A program made the position numbers and the translations under genes. Of a stretch of DNA of 64,000 bases, positions 7,419 to 16,199 are shown one piece after another. A model generated the notes under the pieces. The model did not search any database, was not told the DNA's origin, and was given only the letters and a program-made list of their open reading frames with translations. Position 1 is the first letter of the stretch. Each line of letters begins with the position of its first letter. The DNA comes from Flavobacterium frigoris (lineage in GTDB: Bacteria > Bacteroidota > Bacteroidia > Flavobacteriales > Flavobacteriaceae): positions 1-64,000 of the forward strand of contig NZ_FOFZ01000008.1 of assembly GCF_900111075.1 (NCBI RefSeq), written 5' to 3'.

Positions 7419-9587
7419 ATGATATCCATTACCGAAAAAACATTACAAGATTTACAATTCCCAACTGTACTCGAAACCATTTCGACCATCTGTAACACAG
7501 ACATTGGAAAACAAAAAGCCTTAGAAATAACCCCTTTTAAAGACAAAGAAACTTTGATGCAAGCTTTAATGCAAACATCTGAATATGTCTCTTCCTTTCA
7601 AAATAACAATGCGATTCCCAATCATGGTTTTGATGCCATAAGCCACGAAATTAAATTTCTGGCGATTGAAGATAGTTTTCTAGAAGTGGGAAGTTTTAGA
7701 AAAATTGCAACCTTATCTTCAACGGTTAATTTTTTATTGAATTATTTCAAAAAATTCGATGACTATTACCCGCATTTAAATACCAGAGCCTCCCAAGTGG
7801 ATCTCACCAAAGAAATTATCAGCTCCGTTGATGCGATCGTAGATAAATACGGTGAAATAAAAGACAATGCATCTCCTGATTTATTGAATATTCGCAGAGA
7901 CATAAACGTAATTCGTGGTAAAGTCAACCAAAGTTTTGGTGTTGCACTGACGCAATACAACAGTTTAGGTTATCTTGATGATATTAAAGAAAGTTTTGTT
8001 CAAAATCGCAGGGTTTTGGCTGTTTTAGCCATGTACCGTCGTAAAGTCAAAGGATCAATACTGGGAAGTTCGAAAACAGGAAGCATCGCTTATATCGAAC
8101 CGGAGACCACACTGAAATATTCTCGTGAATTAAGTAATTTAGAATATGAAGAAACCGAAGAAATCACTCGTATTTTAAAACAATTATCGAATGATATCCG
8201 TCCGTTTTTACCGTTGTTAATTCAATACCAGGATTTCCTAAGTGATATTGATGTTATTGCTGCTAAAGCAAAATATGCTAACCGAATCAATGGTATCATG
8301 CCTCAAATTACGGACAATCGCCGTCTTTATTTTAGAGATGCCTACCATCCTATTTTGTATCTGAACAACAAACAGAAAAAAGAAATTACGCATCCGCAAA
8401 CTATTGAACTGCAACAGGAAAACAGAATCATTGTAATTTCTGGACCTAATGCTGGAGGAAAAACAATCTCTTTAAAAACGGTTGGGTTGCTCCAATTGAT
8501 GTTGCAGTCCGGAATGTTGATTCCAGTTCATGAACGCTCAGAGACTTTTTTATTCGATAGAATACTTACAGATATTGGAGACAATCAATCCATTGAAAAT
8601 CATCTGAGTACATACAGTTACCGACTAAAGAACATGAACTACTTCTTGAAGAAATGTAACAAGAAAACAATGTTCCTGATTGATGAATTTGGTACTGGTT
8701 CCGACCCAGAATTGGGTGGTGCTTTGGCTGAAATTTTCCTTGAAGAATTCTACCATCGAGAAGCTTTTGGAATCATAACAACGCACTATTCGAATTTAAA
8801 AATTTTGGCTAATGAGTTGCCATTTGCGACTAATGCTAATATGATGTTTGATGAAAAGTCATTGGAACCCATGTATAAATTAGCTTTGGGTCAAGCGGGA
8901 AGTTCCTTTACTTTTGAAGTAGCATTGAAAAACGGAATTCCGTTTAGTCTGATCAATCGTGCCAAGAAGAAAATTGAAGTTGGAAAAGTACGATTTGATA
9001 AAACTATTGCCACCTTGCAAAAGGAGCGTTCTAAGATGGAAAAGACCTCACAAACGCTAAAGGAAGAAGAAACTAAAGCGCGCGAGGAAGGAAAGAAAAT
9101 GGAAACAATCAATGTCAAAATCAAGCAAAAACTAGAAAGCTATCAGGAATTATATGACAGCAATCAAAAGACCATTTACATAGGTCAGAAAATTGAAGAC
9201 ATTGCCGAAAAATATTTCAATAACAAAAGTAAAAAAGACCTTATTGGTGAGTTTTTAAAAATCATCGAAATTGAAAATTCAAAACGCAAGAAAGCAACGC
9301 CAAAAGAAGCCAAAGCTATTGTAGCCAAGAAGAAAGAAGTCATTGCAGAAGTTACTGTACATGTAGAGGAAATCAGGAAAGAAAAGAAGGAAAAGAAATT
9401 GAAACCTGTTATCGAAAAAGTCAAGGCTATTTTAAGAATAGGTGATCGTGTACGAATGCTGGAAGGAAAAGCAGTAGGAAGTATTGATACCATAGAAAAA
9501 AATAAAGCAACTGTAAATTACGGCATGTTTACGTCAAAAGTTAGTTTAGACGAACTAGAGTTGGTGGAAGCGATGAAGAAGAAATAA
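7419..9587 (+). CDS. mutS2: MutS2-family ATPase lacking the Smr domain
   Basis: A MutS2-type protein of about 722 residues, starting MISITEKTLQDL at the ATG at 7419. A TTG at 7392 would overlap the promoter. The MutS core and clamp helices fill the first 320 residues, followed by the ABC ATPase with Walker A SGPNAGGKTISLKTVG, Walker B TMFLIDEFGTGSDP and TTHYSNLK. A long charged coiled coil and a basic region (KKEKKLKPVIEK) follow, ending in a KOW-like segment (RIGDRVRMLEGKAVGSI). No C-terminal Smr nuclease domain is present, unlike Bacillus MutS2, so ribosome rescue or recombination control would have to work without Smr cleavage. The truncation is clean, with no sign of frameshift. Confidence 0.9.
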   Translation: MISITEKTLQDLQFPTVLETISTICNTDIGKQKALEITPFKDKETLMQALMQTSEYVSSFQNNNAIPNHGFDAISHEIKFLAIEDSFLEVGSFRKIATLSSTVNFLLNYFKKFDDYYPHLNTRASQVDLTKEIISSVDAIVDKYGEIKDNASPDLLNIRRDINVIRGKVNQSFGVALTQYNSLGYLDDIKESFVQNRRVLAVLAMYRRKVKGSILGSSKTGSIAYIEPETTLKYSRELSNLEYEETEEITRILKQLSNDIRPFLPLLIQYQDFLSDIDVIAAKAKYANRINGIMPQITDNRRLYFRDAYHPILYLNNKQKKEITHPQTIELQQENRIIVISGPNAGGKTISLKTVGLLQLMLQSGMLIPVHERSETFLFDRILTDIGDNQSIENHLSTYSYRLKNMNYFLKKCNKKTMFLIDEFGTGSDPELGGALAEIFLEEFYHREAFGIITTHYSNLKILANELPFATNANMMFDEKSLEPMYKLALGQAGSSFTFEVALKNGIPFSLINRAKKKIEVGKVRFDKTIATLQKERSKMEKTSQTLKEEETKAREEGKKMETINVKIKQKLESYQELYDSNQKTIYIGQKIEDIAEKYFNNKSKKDLIGEFLKIIEIENSKRKKATPKEAKAIVAKKKEVIAEVTVHVEEIRKEKKEKKLKPVIEKVKAILRIGDRVRMLEGKAVGSIDTIEKNKATVNYGMFTSKVSLDELELVEAMKKK

Positions 9588-9658
9588 TTAGTATTAACAT
9601 TGAAGTGATCAGCGTTTAGTCGGTTTTAGAAACTATTTTGGCCTCACAATAAAAAAAA

Positions 9659-10075
9659 ATGCAAAAACTACCTAAAGAAAAAAAAATAATCCTCTTTGAT
9701 GGCGTCTGTAATTTGTGCAATTCGGCAGTACAATTTATCATAAAACACGATAAAAAAGACCTCTTCCGGTTTGTAGCTTTGCAGTCTGATTTAGGGAAAA
9801 AGATTAGTAACCATATTGGGATTGACTCCAAAAAAATGGACAGTATCATTCTATACGAGCCTGGAATTGCTTATTACCACAAATCGGAAGCGGCTTTAGA
9901 AATTGCTTCTCAGCTTGGTTCTTTTTATAGTTTACTGGGTGTTTTTAAAATTTTGCCAAGCTCATTAAGCGACTTGATATACGATTGGGTTGCTAGAAAC
10001 AGATACAAATGGTTTGGCAAAAAAGAGAGTTGTATGATTCCTACACCGGAGTTAAAATCAAAATTTTTAACATAA
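9659..10075 (+). CDS. thiol-disulfide oxidoreductase DCC family protein (DUF393)
   Basis: A 138-residue DCC/DUF393 protein. The signature is LFDGVCNLCNSAVQFI with Asp14, Cys17 and Cys20 at the start of a thioredoxin-like fold; the family is predicted to carry out thiol-disulfide exchange, but its substrates are unknown. Other family features present are ALQSDLGKK and the C-terminal YDWVARNRYKWFGK. The size is normal. It follows mutS2 on the same strand after 71 bp and could be read through or have its own promoter. Confidence 0.87.
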   Translation: MQKLPKEKKIILFDGVCNLCNSAVQFIIKHDKKDLFRFVALQSDLGKKISNHIGIDSKKMDSIILYEPGIAYYHKSEAALEIASQLGSFYSLLGVFKILPSSLSDLIYDWVARNRYKWFGKKESCMIPTPELKSKFLT

Positions 10076-10101
10076 AATATTATTTAATGATTTTTATCAT
10101 A

Positions 10102-10130
10102 TTGTTTCAGTGACAAAATTTATATTTTTG
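10102..10130 (+). promoter_or_regulatory. promoter for small membrane protein 10150-10278
   Basis: TTG at 10102-10104, an 18-bp spacer and TATTTTTG at 10123-10130 fit the Bacteroidota promoter pattern, 20 bp before the small ATG. Confidence 0.5.
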
Positions 10131-10149
10131 ATTTATAAAAAAATTTAAT

Positions 10150-10278
10150 ATGAAAAATATAGCACTTGTAAATTGGGATAATGGTTCGTTTATTATTGTT
10201 TTTGTCTTTGGATTTGTTGTCCTCGCAATAATCACATCTGTAATATTATTAATGAATAATGACAAGAAAAAGAAATAA
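10150..10278 (+). CDS. small single-pass membrane protein (42 aa)
   Basis: A 42-codon frame starting MKNIALVNWDNGSFIIVF and ending MNNDKKKK. It has one hydrophobic segment (about residues 14-36) and a basic cytoplasmic tail, which is a typical small membrane protein. A well-formed promoter precedes it and the A-rich leader suits translation. No family was recognised and the function is unknown. It is too short to be certain without conservation data. Confidence 0.55.
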   Translation: MKNIALVNWDNGSFIIVFVFGFVVLAIITSVILLMNNDKKKK

Positions 10279-10470
10279 GATTAGGATTGCTTTTAAGCCA
10301 TTTAAGGATAGATAAATCGAGGTACCTCAAATCTCATACTTTCGTGTGTGGTTTTTAGATGTATTGTTGTATCTAAATATGGAGCGCAGTAGGTACTTTC
10401 CTCTTTTAACATAGACTACAAATTGGGTGGCTGTTTTAACCACATCGTCTTAACTATAATTTGAAACCAA
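10279..10470. other. gap between small membrane gene and ettA terminator
   Basis: No gene seen. The stretch has a 10-bp palindrome GAGGTACCTC (about 10319-10328) and a weak hairpin GTGGCTGTTTTAACCAC (near 10427-10443). An RNA gene cannot be excluded, but nothing identifies one. Confidence 0.4.
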
Positions 10471-10502
10471 AAAAAAAGGATGCCGAAATGGGCATCCTTT
10501 TT
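10471..10502 (-). terminator. terminator of ettA
   Basis: Hairpin AAAAAGGATGCC-GAAAT-GGGCATCCTTTTT with A and T runs at both ends, 22 bp beyond the ettA stop. Confidence 0.85.
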
Positions 10503-10523
10503 ATTGTTGTGTAAAAACTAGAA

Positions 10524-12218
10524 TTAACTTCTAATTAGTTTTCTGTATTTCAAACGTTTTGGAGTTAAATCCCCACCTAAACGTTTTTTCTTGTTTTCTT
10601 CGTATTCAGAGAAACCACCTTCAAAATAATACATATCAGAGTTTCCTTCAAAGGCAAGAATGTGCGTACAAATTCTATCTAAGAACCATCTGTCATGCGA
10701 AATTACCACTGCACAACCTGCAAAATTATCAAGACCTTCCTCTAAAGCACGTAGCGTATTAATATCTAAGTCATTGGTAGGCTCATCTAGTAGCAAAACG
10801 TTACCTTCTTCTTTCAAAGTCATAGCAAGATGTAAGCGGTTACGCTCTCCACCAGAAAGTGTTGAAACTTTCTTGTTTTGATCACTTCCTCCAAAGTTAA
10901 AACGGCTTAAATACGCACGAGAATTCACTTGACGTCCTCCCATCATAATTAATTCTTGACCATCACAGAAGTTTTCCCAAATAGATTTATCAGGATTTAT
11001 ATTAGAGTGCGCTTGATCGACATAGGCAATCTTAACTGTATCACCAATTACAAATTCACCAGCATCTGGTTTTTCTTCTCCCATTATCATTCTAAAAATA
11101 GTAGATTTACCAGCACCGTTAGGCCCTATAATCCCAACTATTCCGGCTTGTGGTAATGTAAAGTTTAAATTATCGTATAATAATTTATCCCCATAGGCTT
11201 TAGAAACGCCTTTGGCTTCGATTACATTAGTACCTAAACGTGGTCCATTAGGAATATAAATTTCTAATTTTTCGTCTAATTCTTTTTGATTTTCATTAAG
11301 CATTTTATCGTAGTTCTGTAAACGTGCTTTCTGTTTCGTTTGGCGTCCTTTAGCACCTTGGCGAACCCAGTCCAACTCACGTTCTAAGTTTTTTCTACGT
11401 TTTGAAGCTACTTTTTCTTCAAGTGCCATACGTCCTGACTTTTGCTCTAACCAAGAAGAATAGTTTCCTTTCCACGGTATCCCTTCTCCTCTATCCAACT
11501 CTAAAATCCAACCGGCAACATTATCCAAAAAGTACCTATCGTGCGTTACAGCGATAACTGTTCCTGCATATTGCGCTAAATGTTGTTCTAACCATAATAC
11601 ACTCTCTGCATCCAAGTGATTGGTAGGCTCATCAAGAAGCAATACATCTGGTTGTTGCAATAATAAACGGCATAAAGCCACACGACGACGTTCCCCTCCA
11701 GAAAGGTTCTTTATAGGTGTATCTGCATCAGGAGTGCGCAAAGCATCCATTGCAATTTCTAATTTTGTATCAATTTCCCATGCCCCTAATGCATCAATTT
11801 TGTCTTGTAACAAAGCTTGACGATCCATGAGTTTCTCCATTTTTTCTGCATCTTCATAAACTTCTGGAAGACCAAAACTATCATTGATTTGGTTGAATTC
11901 CTCCAATACAGCCATAGTTTCAGCAACACCTTCACGAACAATTTCGATCACTGTTTTGCTATCATCCAAAATGGGTTCTTGTTCTAAATAACCAACCGTA
12001 TACCCCGGTGCAAAAACAACATCTCCCTGATAGTTTTTATCCGTACCAGCGATAATTTTTAATAAGGATGATTTACCTGAACCATTTAGTCCTAAAATAC
12101 CAATTTTAGCTCCATAAAAGAAACTCAAATAGATATTTTTAAGAACAGGCTTATCTGCTCCTTGATAGGTTTTACTCAACTTTGACATTGAGAATATTAC
12201 TTTCTTATCGTCTGCCAT
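10524..12218 (-). CDS. ettA: energy-dependent translational throttle protein EttA (ABC-F)
   Basis: A 564-residue soluble ABC-F ATPase with two nucleotide-binding domains and no membrane segments. EttA binds the ribosomal E site and gates entry into the elongation cycle according to ATP/ADP. NBD1 has GLNGSGKSSLLK, LSGGERRRVALCRLLL and [18 protein letters not shown]2 has GPNGAGKSTIF, LSGGERNRLHLAM and [15 protein letters not shown]. The interdomain P-site tRNA linker (about 240-325) is Arg/Lys-rich, with RELDWVRQGAKGRQTKQKAR typical of EttA. The tail ends KRLGGDLTPKRLKYRKL as in E. coli EttA. It is followed by its own terminator. Confidence 0.95.
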   Translation of the reverse strand: MADDKKVIFSMSKLSKTYQGADKPVLKNIYLSFFYGAKIGILGLNGSGKSSLLKIIAGTDKNYQGDVVFAPGYTVGYLEQEPILDDSKTVIEIVREGVAETMAVLEEFNQINDSFGLPEVYEDAEKMEKLMDRQALLQDKIDALGAWEIDTKLEIAMDALRTPDADTPIKNLSGGERRRVALCRLLLQQPDVLLLDEPTNHLDAESVLWLEQHLAQYAGTVIAVTHDRYFLDNVAGWILELDRGEGIPWKGNYSSWLEQKSGRMALEEKVASKRRKNLERELDWVRQGAKGRQTKQKARLQNYDKMLNENQKELDEKLEIYIPNGPRLGTNVIEAKGVSKAYGDKLLYDNLNFTLPQAGIVGIIGPNGAGKSTIFRMIMGEEKPDAGEFVIGDTVKIAYVDQAHSNINPDKSIWENFCDGQELIMMGGRQVNSRAYLSRFNFGGSDQNKKVSTLSGGERNRLHLAMTLKEEGNVLLLDEPTNDLDINTLRALEEGLDNFAGCAVVISHDRWFLDRICTHILAFEGNSDMYYFEGGFSEYEENKKKRLGGDLTPKRLKYRKLIRS

Positions 12219-12261
12219 TTTTTATTATTTTTAATTTAAAATTCAATATTTAAAACATTTT

Positions 12262-12444
12262 TTACAGTCTCCCTTTGAGTGAGCTAAATACCCAAGCATT
12301 TGCTAAGAACCCAACGCCAACAGCAGCAAATCCCCATCCGGAAACATCACTATATCTAAAAGCACCAAGACCTATTAAGAGTACACCCATTACTATCATT
12401 ATAAAAGTAGCCCATCCTAAGACGGTATTCTTATTCATTCCCAT
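12262..12444 (-). CDS. CAL67264-type small membrane protein
   Basis: A 60-residue protein starting MGMNKNTVLGWATF with two hydrophobic segments (about 10-27 and 37-53) and a basic end (SSLKGRL). It closely resembles the short family named after Gramella CAL67264, found across Flavobacteriaceae and without known function. I use the ATG at 12444; the longer frame to 12471 adds a hydrophilic MHFKKQSLI that spoils the conserved N-terminus. It lies between holA and ettA on the same strand, 45 bp from each, and is probably co-transcribed with them. Confidence 0.78.
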   Translation of the reverse strand: MGMNKNTVLGWATFIMIVMGVLLIGLGAFRYSDVSGWGFAAVGVGFLANAWVFSSLKGRL

Positions 12445-12489
12445 AATTAAAGACTGTTTTTTAAAATGCAAATATCGTGAATTTAACTG

Positions 12490-13494
12490 CTAATTGAATA
12501 TATTATACAGCATTTCTCGTAGCAAGTCTGAATTTGACATCGAACTAGCCCCTACTCCTTTGCTTTTTACATCGATATCCCGTAAGGAAGCCACAATTTG
12601 ACTTACCTTTTTCATAGGGTAATTTTTAAGTGCCACATCGTATTCTTTTAGAAAAAAAGGATTGACTCCAATAACTGCTGCGACATTTTTCGGGTTTCTG
12701 TCTTTCAGTCCGTGGTATTTCAATAATTGGATAAAAAAACCAAAAACCAGACTAGTAGTTACGACCATTGGATTCTCTTTCGGATTGTTCGCAAAATTTG
12801 CTGCAATGGTATACGCTTTAAGTTGGTTCCTTTCTCCAATTGCTTTGCGAAGTTCAAATACATTAAAGTCTTTACTGAACCCAATATTTTCTTCGATATC
12901 TTTAGGAGTGATTATGCTTCCTTTAGGTAATATAATTTGCAACTTCTCCAACTCATTGTTTATTTTCCCCAAGTTTGTTCCCAAAAATTCCACAAGCATA
13001 GCATTGGCCTTGGGTTCAATCGTATATTTTTTACTAGCTAATATTCGTTTGATCCAATCTCCAACTTGGTTCTCATATAACTTTTTGCTTTCGTAAACCA
13101 AACCATTTTTCCCCAGTACCTTAGTTACTTTTTTACGTTTATCCAATGTTTTGTATTTGTAACAAATCACTAAAACGGTAGAAGGCATTGGATTATCTGC
13201 ATAGTTTTCTAGTTTATCAATAGTACGACTCAAATCTTGTGCTTCTTTTACAATCACTACCTGACGTTCCGCCATCATTGGATAACGTTTGGCTGTAGAA
13301 ATGATATCCTCAATAGAAACATCTCTACCGTACAAAACGGTTTGATTGAATCCTTTTTCCTCTTCAGACAAGACATTTTTTTCAATGTAGTCTGATACGA
13401 TATCAATATAGTACGGTTCTTCACCCATCAAAAAATAAATCGGTTTGATGTCCCCGCTTTTTATATCATTCAGAATTTTTATAACCTCGTCCAT
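12490..13494 (-). CDS. holA: DNA polymerase III subunit delta
   Basis: A 334-residue HolA, the clamp-loader subunit that opens the beta clamp. The N-terminal region carries the family pattern IYFLMGEEPYYIDIVSDYI and VVIVKEAQDLS. A lid region follows with an ENIGFSKDFNVFELRKAI motif, and the C-terminal collar helices end SNSDLLREMLYNIF. The length is as expected (E. coli 343). It opens a minus-strand run with the small membrane gene and ettA, and is divergent from the HsdR-N-like gene with about 100 bp between. The intergene region contains a frequent flavobacterial TTCAGTGTTTAGTTACAG-type short repeat. Confidence 0.92.
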   Translation of the reverse strand: MDEVIKILNDIKSGDIKPIYFLMGEEPYYIDIVSDYIEKNVLSEEEKGFNQTVLYGRDVSIEDIISTAKRYPMMAERQVVIVKEAQDLSRTIDKLENYADNPMPSTVLVICYKYKTLDKRKKVTKVLGKNGLVYESKKLYENQVGDWIKRILASKKYTIEPKANAMLVEFLGTNLGKINNELEKLQIILPKGSIITPKDIEENIGFSKDFNVFELRKAIGERNQLKAYTIAANFANNPKENPMVVTTSLVFGFFIQLLKYHGLKDRNPKNVAAVIGVNPFFLKEYDVALKNYPMKKVSQIVASLRDIDVKSKGVGASSMSNSDLLREMLYNIFN

Positions 13495-13583
13495 TTTTTC
13501 AGTATTCAGTGTTTAGTTACAGTATTCAGTCACAATGTTACAAATAACAATAACTTTAAACGGTAAACTTTAAACATTTTAAT

Positions 13584-13591
13584 TATTTTTG
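13584..13591 (+). promoter_or_regulatory. -7 element very close to the ATG of 13596
   Basis: TATTTTTG ends only 4 bp before the ATG at 13596. If used, transcription would begin at or near the start codon, giving a leaderless or near-leaderless mRNA. Confidence 0.45.
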
Positions 13592-13595
13592 CCTG

Positions 13596-14042
13596 ATGCA
13601 GCAACTGGATTTTTCTTCTTATACTTTCCGCTTCAAAAATAGCGAAAATAAAGTGTCTATTTTTGACGAAATCAGGAAAAAATTTATCGTTCTCACACCA
13701 GAGGAATGGGTACGTCAGCATGTTGTTCGTTTTTTATTGGAAGAAAAAAAATATCCTAAATCTCTGATTAACGTAGAAAAAGTTCTTAAAATCAACGGAT
13801 TACGAAAAAGATATGACGTTGTAGTCTTTAACTCGGATGGCTCAATCTGTGTCTTAATCGAATGCAAAGCTCCCGAAATAAAAATTGCCCAAGCTACCTT
13901 TGACCAAATTGCCCGCTACAACATGACTATGAAAGCAGAATATTTGATGGTAACCAACGGAATGAATCATTACTTTTGCCAAATGGATTTCGAAAATGAG
14001 AAATACCAATTTCTGCTCGAACTCCCTGAATATACTATCTAA
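13596..14042 (+). CDS. stand-alone HsdR N-terminal-domain protein (PD-(D/E)xK type)
   Basis: A 148-residue protein that matches only the N-terminal domain of type I restriction R subunits. The fingerprint LTPEEWVRQHVVRFL is followed by the nuclease-like core LRKRYDVVVFNSDG and CVLIECKAP, giving the D...ExK residues of the PD-(D/E)xK fold. No helicase or translocase domain follows and no HsdM/HsdS genes are near, so it is not a restriction system. It is a short flavobacterial orphan, perhaps a DNA repair or replication nuclease next to holA. It is followed by a glycosyltransferase after 10 bp, so the two are likely co-transcribed. Confidence 0.85.
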   Translation: MQQLDFSSYTFRFKNSENKVSIFDEIRKKFIVLTPEEWVRQHVVRFLLEEKKYPKSLINVEKVLKINGLRKRYDVVVFNSDGSICVLIECKAPEIKIAQATFDQIARYNMTMKAEYLMVTNGMNHYFCQMDFENEKYQFLLELPEYTI

Positions 14043-14051
14043 ATAATCAAA

Positions 14052-15038
14052 ATGAATATAGCAGTCGTTATCCTTAATTGGAATGGTGTCCAATTATTAG
14101 AGCAATTTTTACCTTCGATACTCGCGTTTTCCCCAGAAGCCACTATTTATGTCGCAGATAATGCTTCTACAGATGAGTCCATCTCTTTTGTACAAAGGCA
14201 CTACCCTACTGTGAAAATTGTCAAAAACACCGATAATTTTGGTTTTGCACAGGGATATAATGAAGCACTGAAACACATTGATGCTGAAATATATGCTTTG
14301 GTTAATTCGGACATAGAAGTTACACAAAACTGGTTAGCACCTATAATAGATACTTTTAAAAATGAACCTCAAACTGCTATTGTACAACCTAAAATATTAG
14401 ATTTTAAGAATAAAAAGTACTTTGAATATGCTGGAGCAGCAGGTGGTTTCATCGATAAATATGGGTATCCCTATTGTCGGGGACGTCTCTTTGAAACTAT
14501 CGAAGAAGACAAAGGACAATATGATGATGAAAGAGAGATATTTTGGGCTTCAGGAGCTTGTTTTTTTATTCGAAGCTATGTCTACAAAGAACTACACGGA
14601 TTTGACGATGATTTTTTTGCTCATCAGGAGGAGATCGACCTGTGTTGGCGAACCATAAATAAGGGATATTCTATAAAATACAATTACAAATCGGTAGTGT
14701 ATCACGTGGGCGGAGCCACCCTACAATTGGGAAATCCAAAGAAAACCTATTTGAATTTCAGAAATTCATTACTAATGTTAACCAAAAACGTTCCCAAAGA
14801 AAACTTGTTGGGTGTTTTATTTAGCCGAATGATTTTAGATGGAATTGCAGGAATGCAATTTATTTTTCAAGGAAAATTTTCTCATTTTTCAGCAATTCTT
14901 AAAGCTAATTATTCTTTTTATACTTTATTTTTAGTAACTTACAAGAAAAGAGGAGATTTTCAGATGAAGAAATACTATACCAGCAAAAGCATCGTTTACC
15001 AATACTATATAATTTCTGGCAAGGTCTTTGTGAGATGA
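14052..15038 (+). CDS. glycosyltransferase family 2
   Basis: A 328-residue GT-A glycosyltransferase. The N-terminus VVILNWNGVQLLEQFLPSI is followed by ADNASTDES, the NSDIEV acidic motif that binds the metal-nucleotide sugar, and the acceptor-side region SGACFFIRSYVY ... HQEEIDLCWR (ED-like base). The C-terminal part is hydrophobic and may bind the membrane. This is the rhamnosyltransferase-like group common in cell-surface polysaccharide synthesis; donor and acceptor cannot be told. It directly follows the HsdR-N-like gene with a 9-bp gap, an arrangement that suggests co-expression but no shared function. Confidence 0.88.
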   Translation: MNIAVVILNWNGVQLLEQFLPSILAFSPEATIYVADNASTDESISFVQRHYPTVKIVKNTDNFGFAQGYNEALKHIDAEIYALVNSDIEVTQNWLAPIIDTFKNEPQTAIVQPKILDFKNKKYFEYAGAAGGFIDKYGYPYCRGRLFETIEEDKGQYDDEREIFWASGACFFIRSYVYKELHGFDDDFFAHQEEIDLCWRTINKGYSIKYNYKSVVYHVGGATLQLGNPKKTYLNFRNSLLMLTKNVPKENLLGVLFSRMILDGIAGMQFIFQGKFSHFSAILKANYSFYTLFLVTYKKRGDFQMKKYYTSKSIVYQYYIISGKVFVR

Positions 15039-15080
15039 TTTTTAACATTAAATTGTATATTTTATTAACTTTATTAAAAC

Positions 15081-15088
15081 TATTTTTG
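15081..15088 (+). promoter_or_regulatory. -7 element for OmpA-like lipoprotein
   Basis: TATTTTTG, 22 bp before the ATG at 15111. A TTG lies 25 bp further upstream, slightly far for a -33 element. Confidence 0.45.
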
Positions 15089-15110
15089 TAATTCACTAAA
15101 CATTAAATTT

Positions 15111-15944
15111 ATGAAAAAAATTGTAATTGCCTTATCCGTATTAGCCCTTTTAACGTCTTGTGTTTCTAAGAAGAAATACACCGATTTAGAGGCGAGAAAC
15201 AAGGAGACTCAAGATTTATTAAATAGTTGTACTGTAAAATTAAATACTTGCTTAGAAGACAAAGCGGGTCTAACGGCTACAGTTGCTGGTTTAAAAGAAC
15301 ACAACCAAACGTTGATTAGTACTTCCAAAGATATGACTGTATTGACTACTAAAGGTGCAGAAAACATTGAAAAAGCTTTAGAGTCTATCAAAGAAAAAGA
15401 TTTAAAAATTACGAGAATGCAAGATGCGTTAACTAAAAAAGACAGTGTTACACTTGCTTTGGTTACAAGTCTAAAAAGATCAGTAGGATTCAGTGATCCA
15501 GATATCGAAATTAATGTTGAAAAAGGAGTTGTATTTATTTCTATTGCCGATAAATTATTATTCAAAAGCGGTAGTTATAATGTAACTGATCAAGCAAAAG
15601 GAATTTTAGCGAAAGTTGCTAAAGTAGTAAATGACAAACCAGATTTCGAATGTATGGTTGAAGGTCATACTGACAATGTTCCTTACATAGGTAATAATAT
15701 ATTACTTGACAACTGGGATTTAAGTGTGAAACGTTCTACATCAATTATTCGTGTATTAACGAATGAATTAGGTGTTAACCCAGCACAATTAATTGCTGCA
15801 GGTAGAAGCTCTTACATTCCACTAGTAGCAAATGACACTGCTGAAAACAAAGCACGTAACAGAAGAACTCGTATCGTTGTTTTACCAAAAATTGATCAAT
15901 TCTACGAAATGATCGAGAAAGAAATGAAAAACACAAAAAAATAG
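15111..15944 (+). CDS. OmpA-family peptidoglycan-associated lipoprotein
   Basis: A 277-residue outer-membrane lipoprotein. The signal peptide ends with LLTSC at residue 17. Residues 25-125 form a coiled coil rich in Lys/Glu/Thr, and 145-265 an OmpA C-terminal domain with VEGHTDNVPYIG, a typical SVKRSTSIIRVL helix and NKARNRRTRIVV, the diaminopimelate-contacting region. It probably links the outer membrane to peptidoglycan. Tail residues are basic. The gene has its own promoter and is closed by two terminators, so it is a single-gene unit. Confidence 0.92.
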   Translation: MKKIVIALSVLALLTSCVSKKKYTDLEARNKETQDLLNSCTVKLNTCLEDKAGLTATVAGLKEHNQTLISTSKDMTVLTTKGAENIEKALESIKEKDLKITRMQDALTKKDSVTLALVTSLKRSVGFSDPDIEINVEKGVVFISIADKLLFKSGSYNVTDQAKGILAKVAKVVNDKPDFECMVEGHTDNVPYIGNNILLDNWDLSVKRSTSIIRVLTNELGVNPAQLIAAGRSSYIPLVANDTAENKARNRRTRIVVLPKIDQFYEMIEKEMKNTKK

Positions 15945-15990
15945 TTTTTAATTTCATAAGGTAGTTTGTAATTCAAAGTACAGAAAAAGA

Positions 15991-16022
15991 AAAACGTTCC
16001 GAAATATGGAACGTTTTTTTTA
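15991..16022 (+). terminator. terminator of OmpA-like gene
   Basis: AAAACGTTCC-GAAATAT-GGAACGTTTT followed by a T run. Confidence 0.88.
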
Positions 16023-16038
16023 TGCTTTTTTTTAAAGA

Positions 16039-16066
16039 AAAAGCAGGTCTTTCGACCTGCTTTTAT
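16039..16066. terminator. second terminator, possibly for the tsaC-like gene
   Basis: AAGCAGGTCTTTCGACCTGCTTTT, a perfect stem with tetraloop-like centre. It can serve both the OmpA gene and the converging minus-strand gene. Confidence 0.75.
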
Positions 16067-16199
16067 GTATTCTCAATCTTTTTTTAATAACCAATTAAAT
16101 ATTAATTAAGAAGTACATGCTTTAATATCTTACAAAATGTTGTTTGCGAATATAAATATTATTATTATATAATCAAATATTTTGCCAAAATTAAATGTA

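Noticed and set aside
10279..10470. Possible structured RNA between the small membrane gene and ettA
   Set aside because: Only weak hairpins; no match to a known RNA by eye.
13596..14042. Type I restriction-modification system
   Set aside because: Only the HsdR N-terminal domain is present; no helicase domain, HsdM or HsdS nearby.
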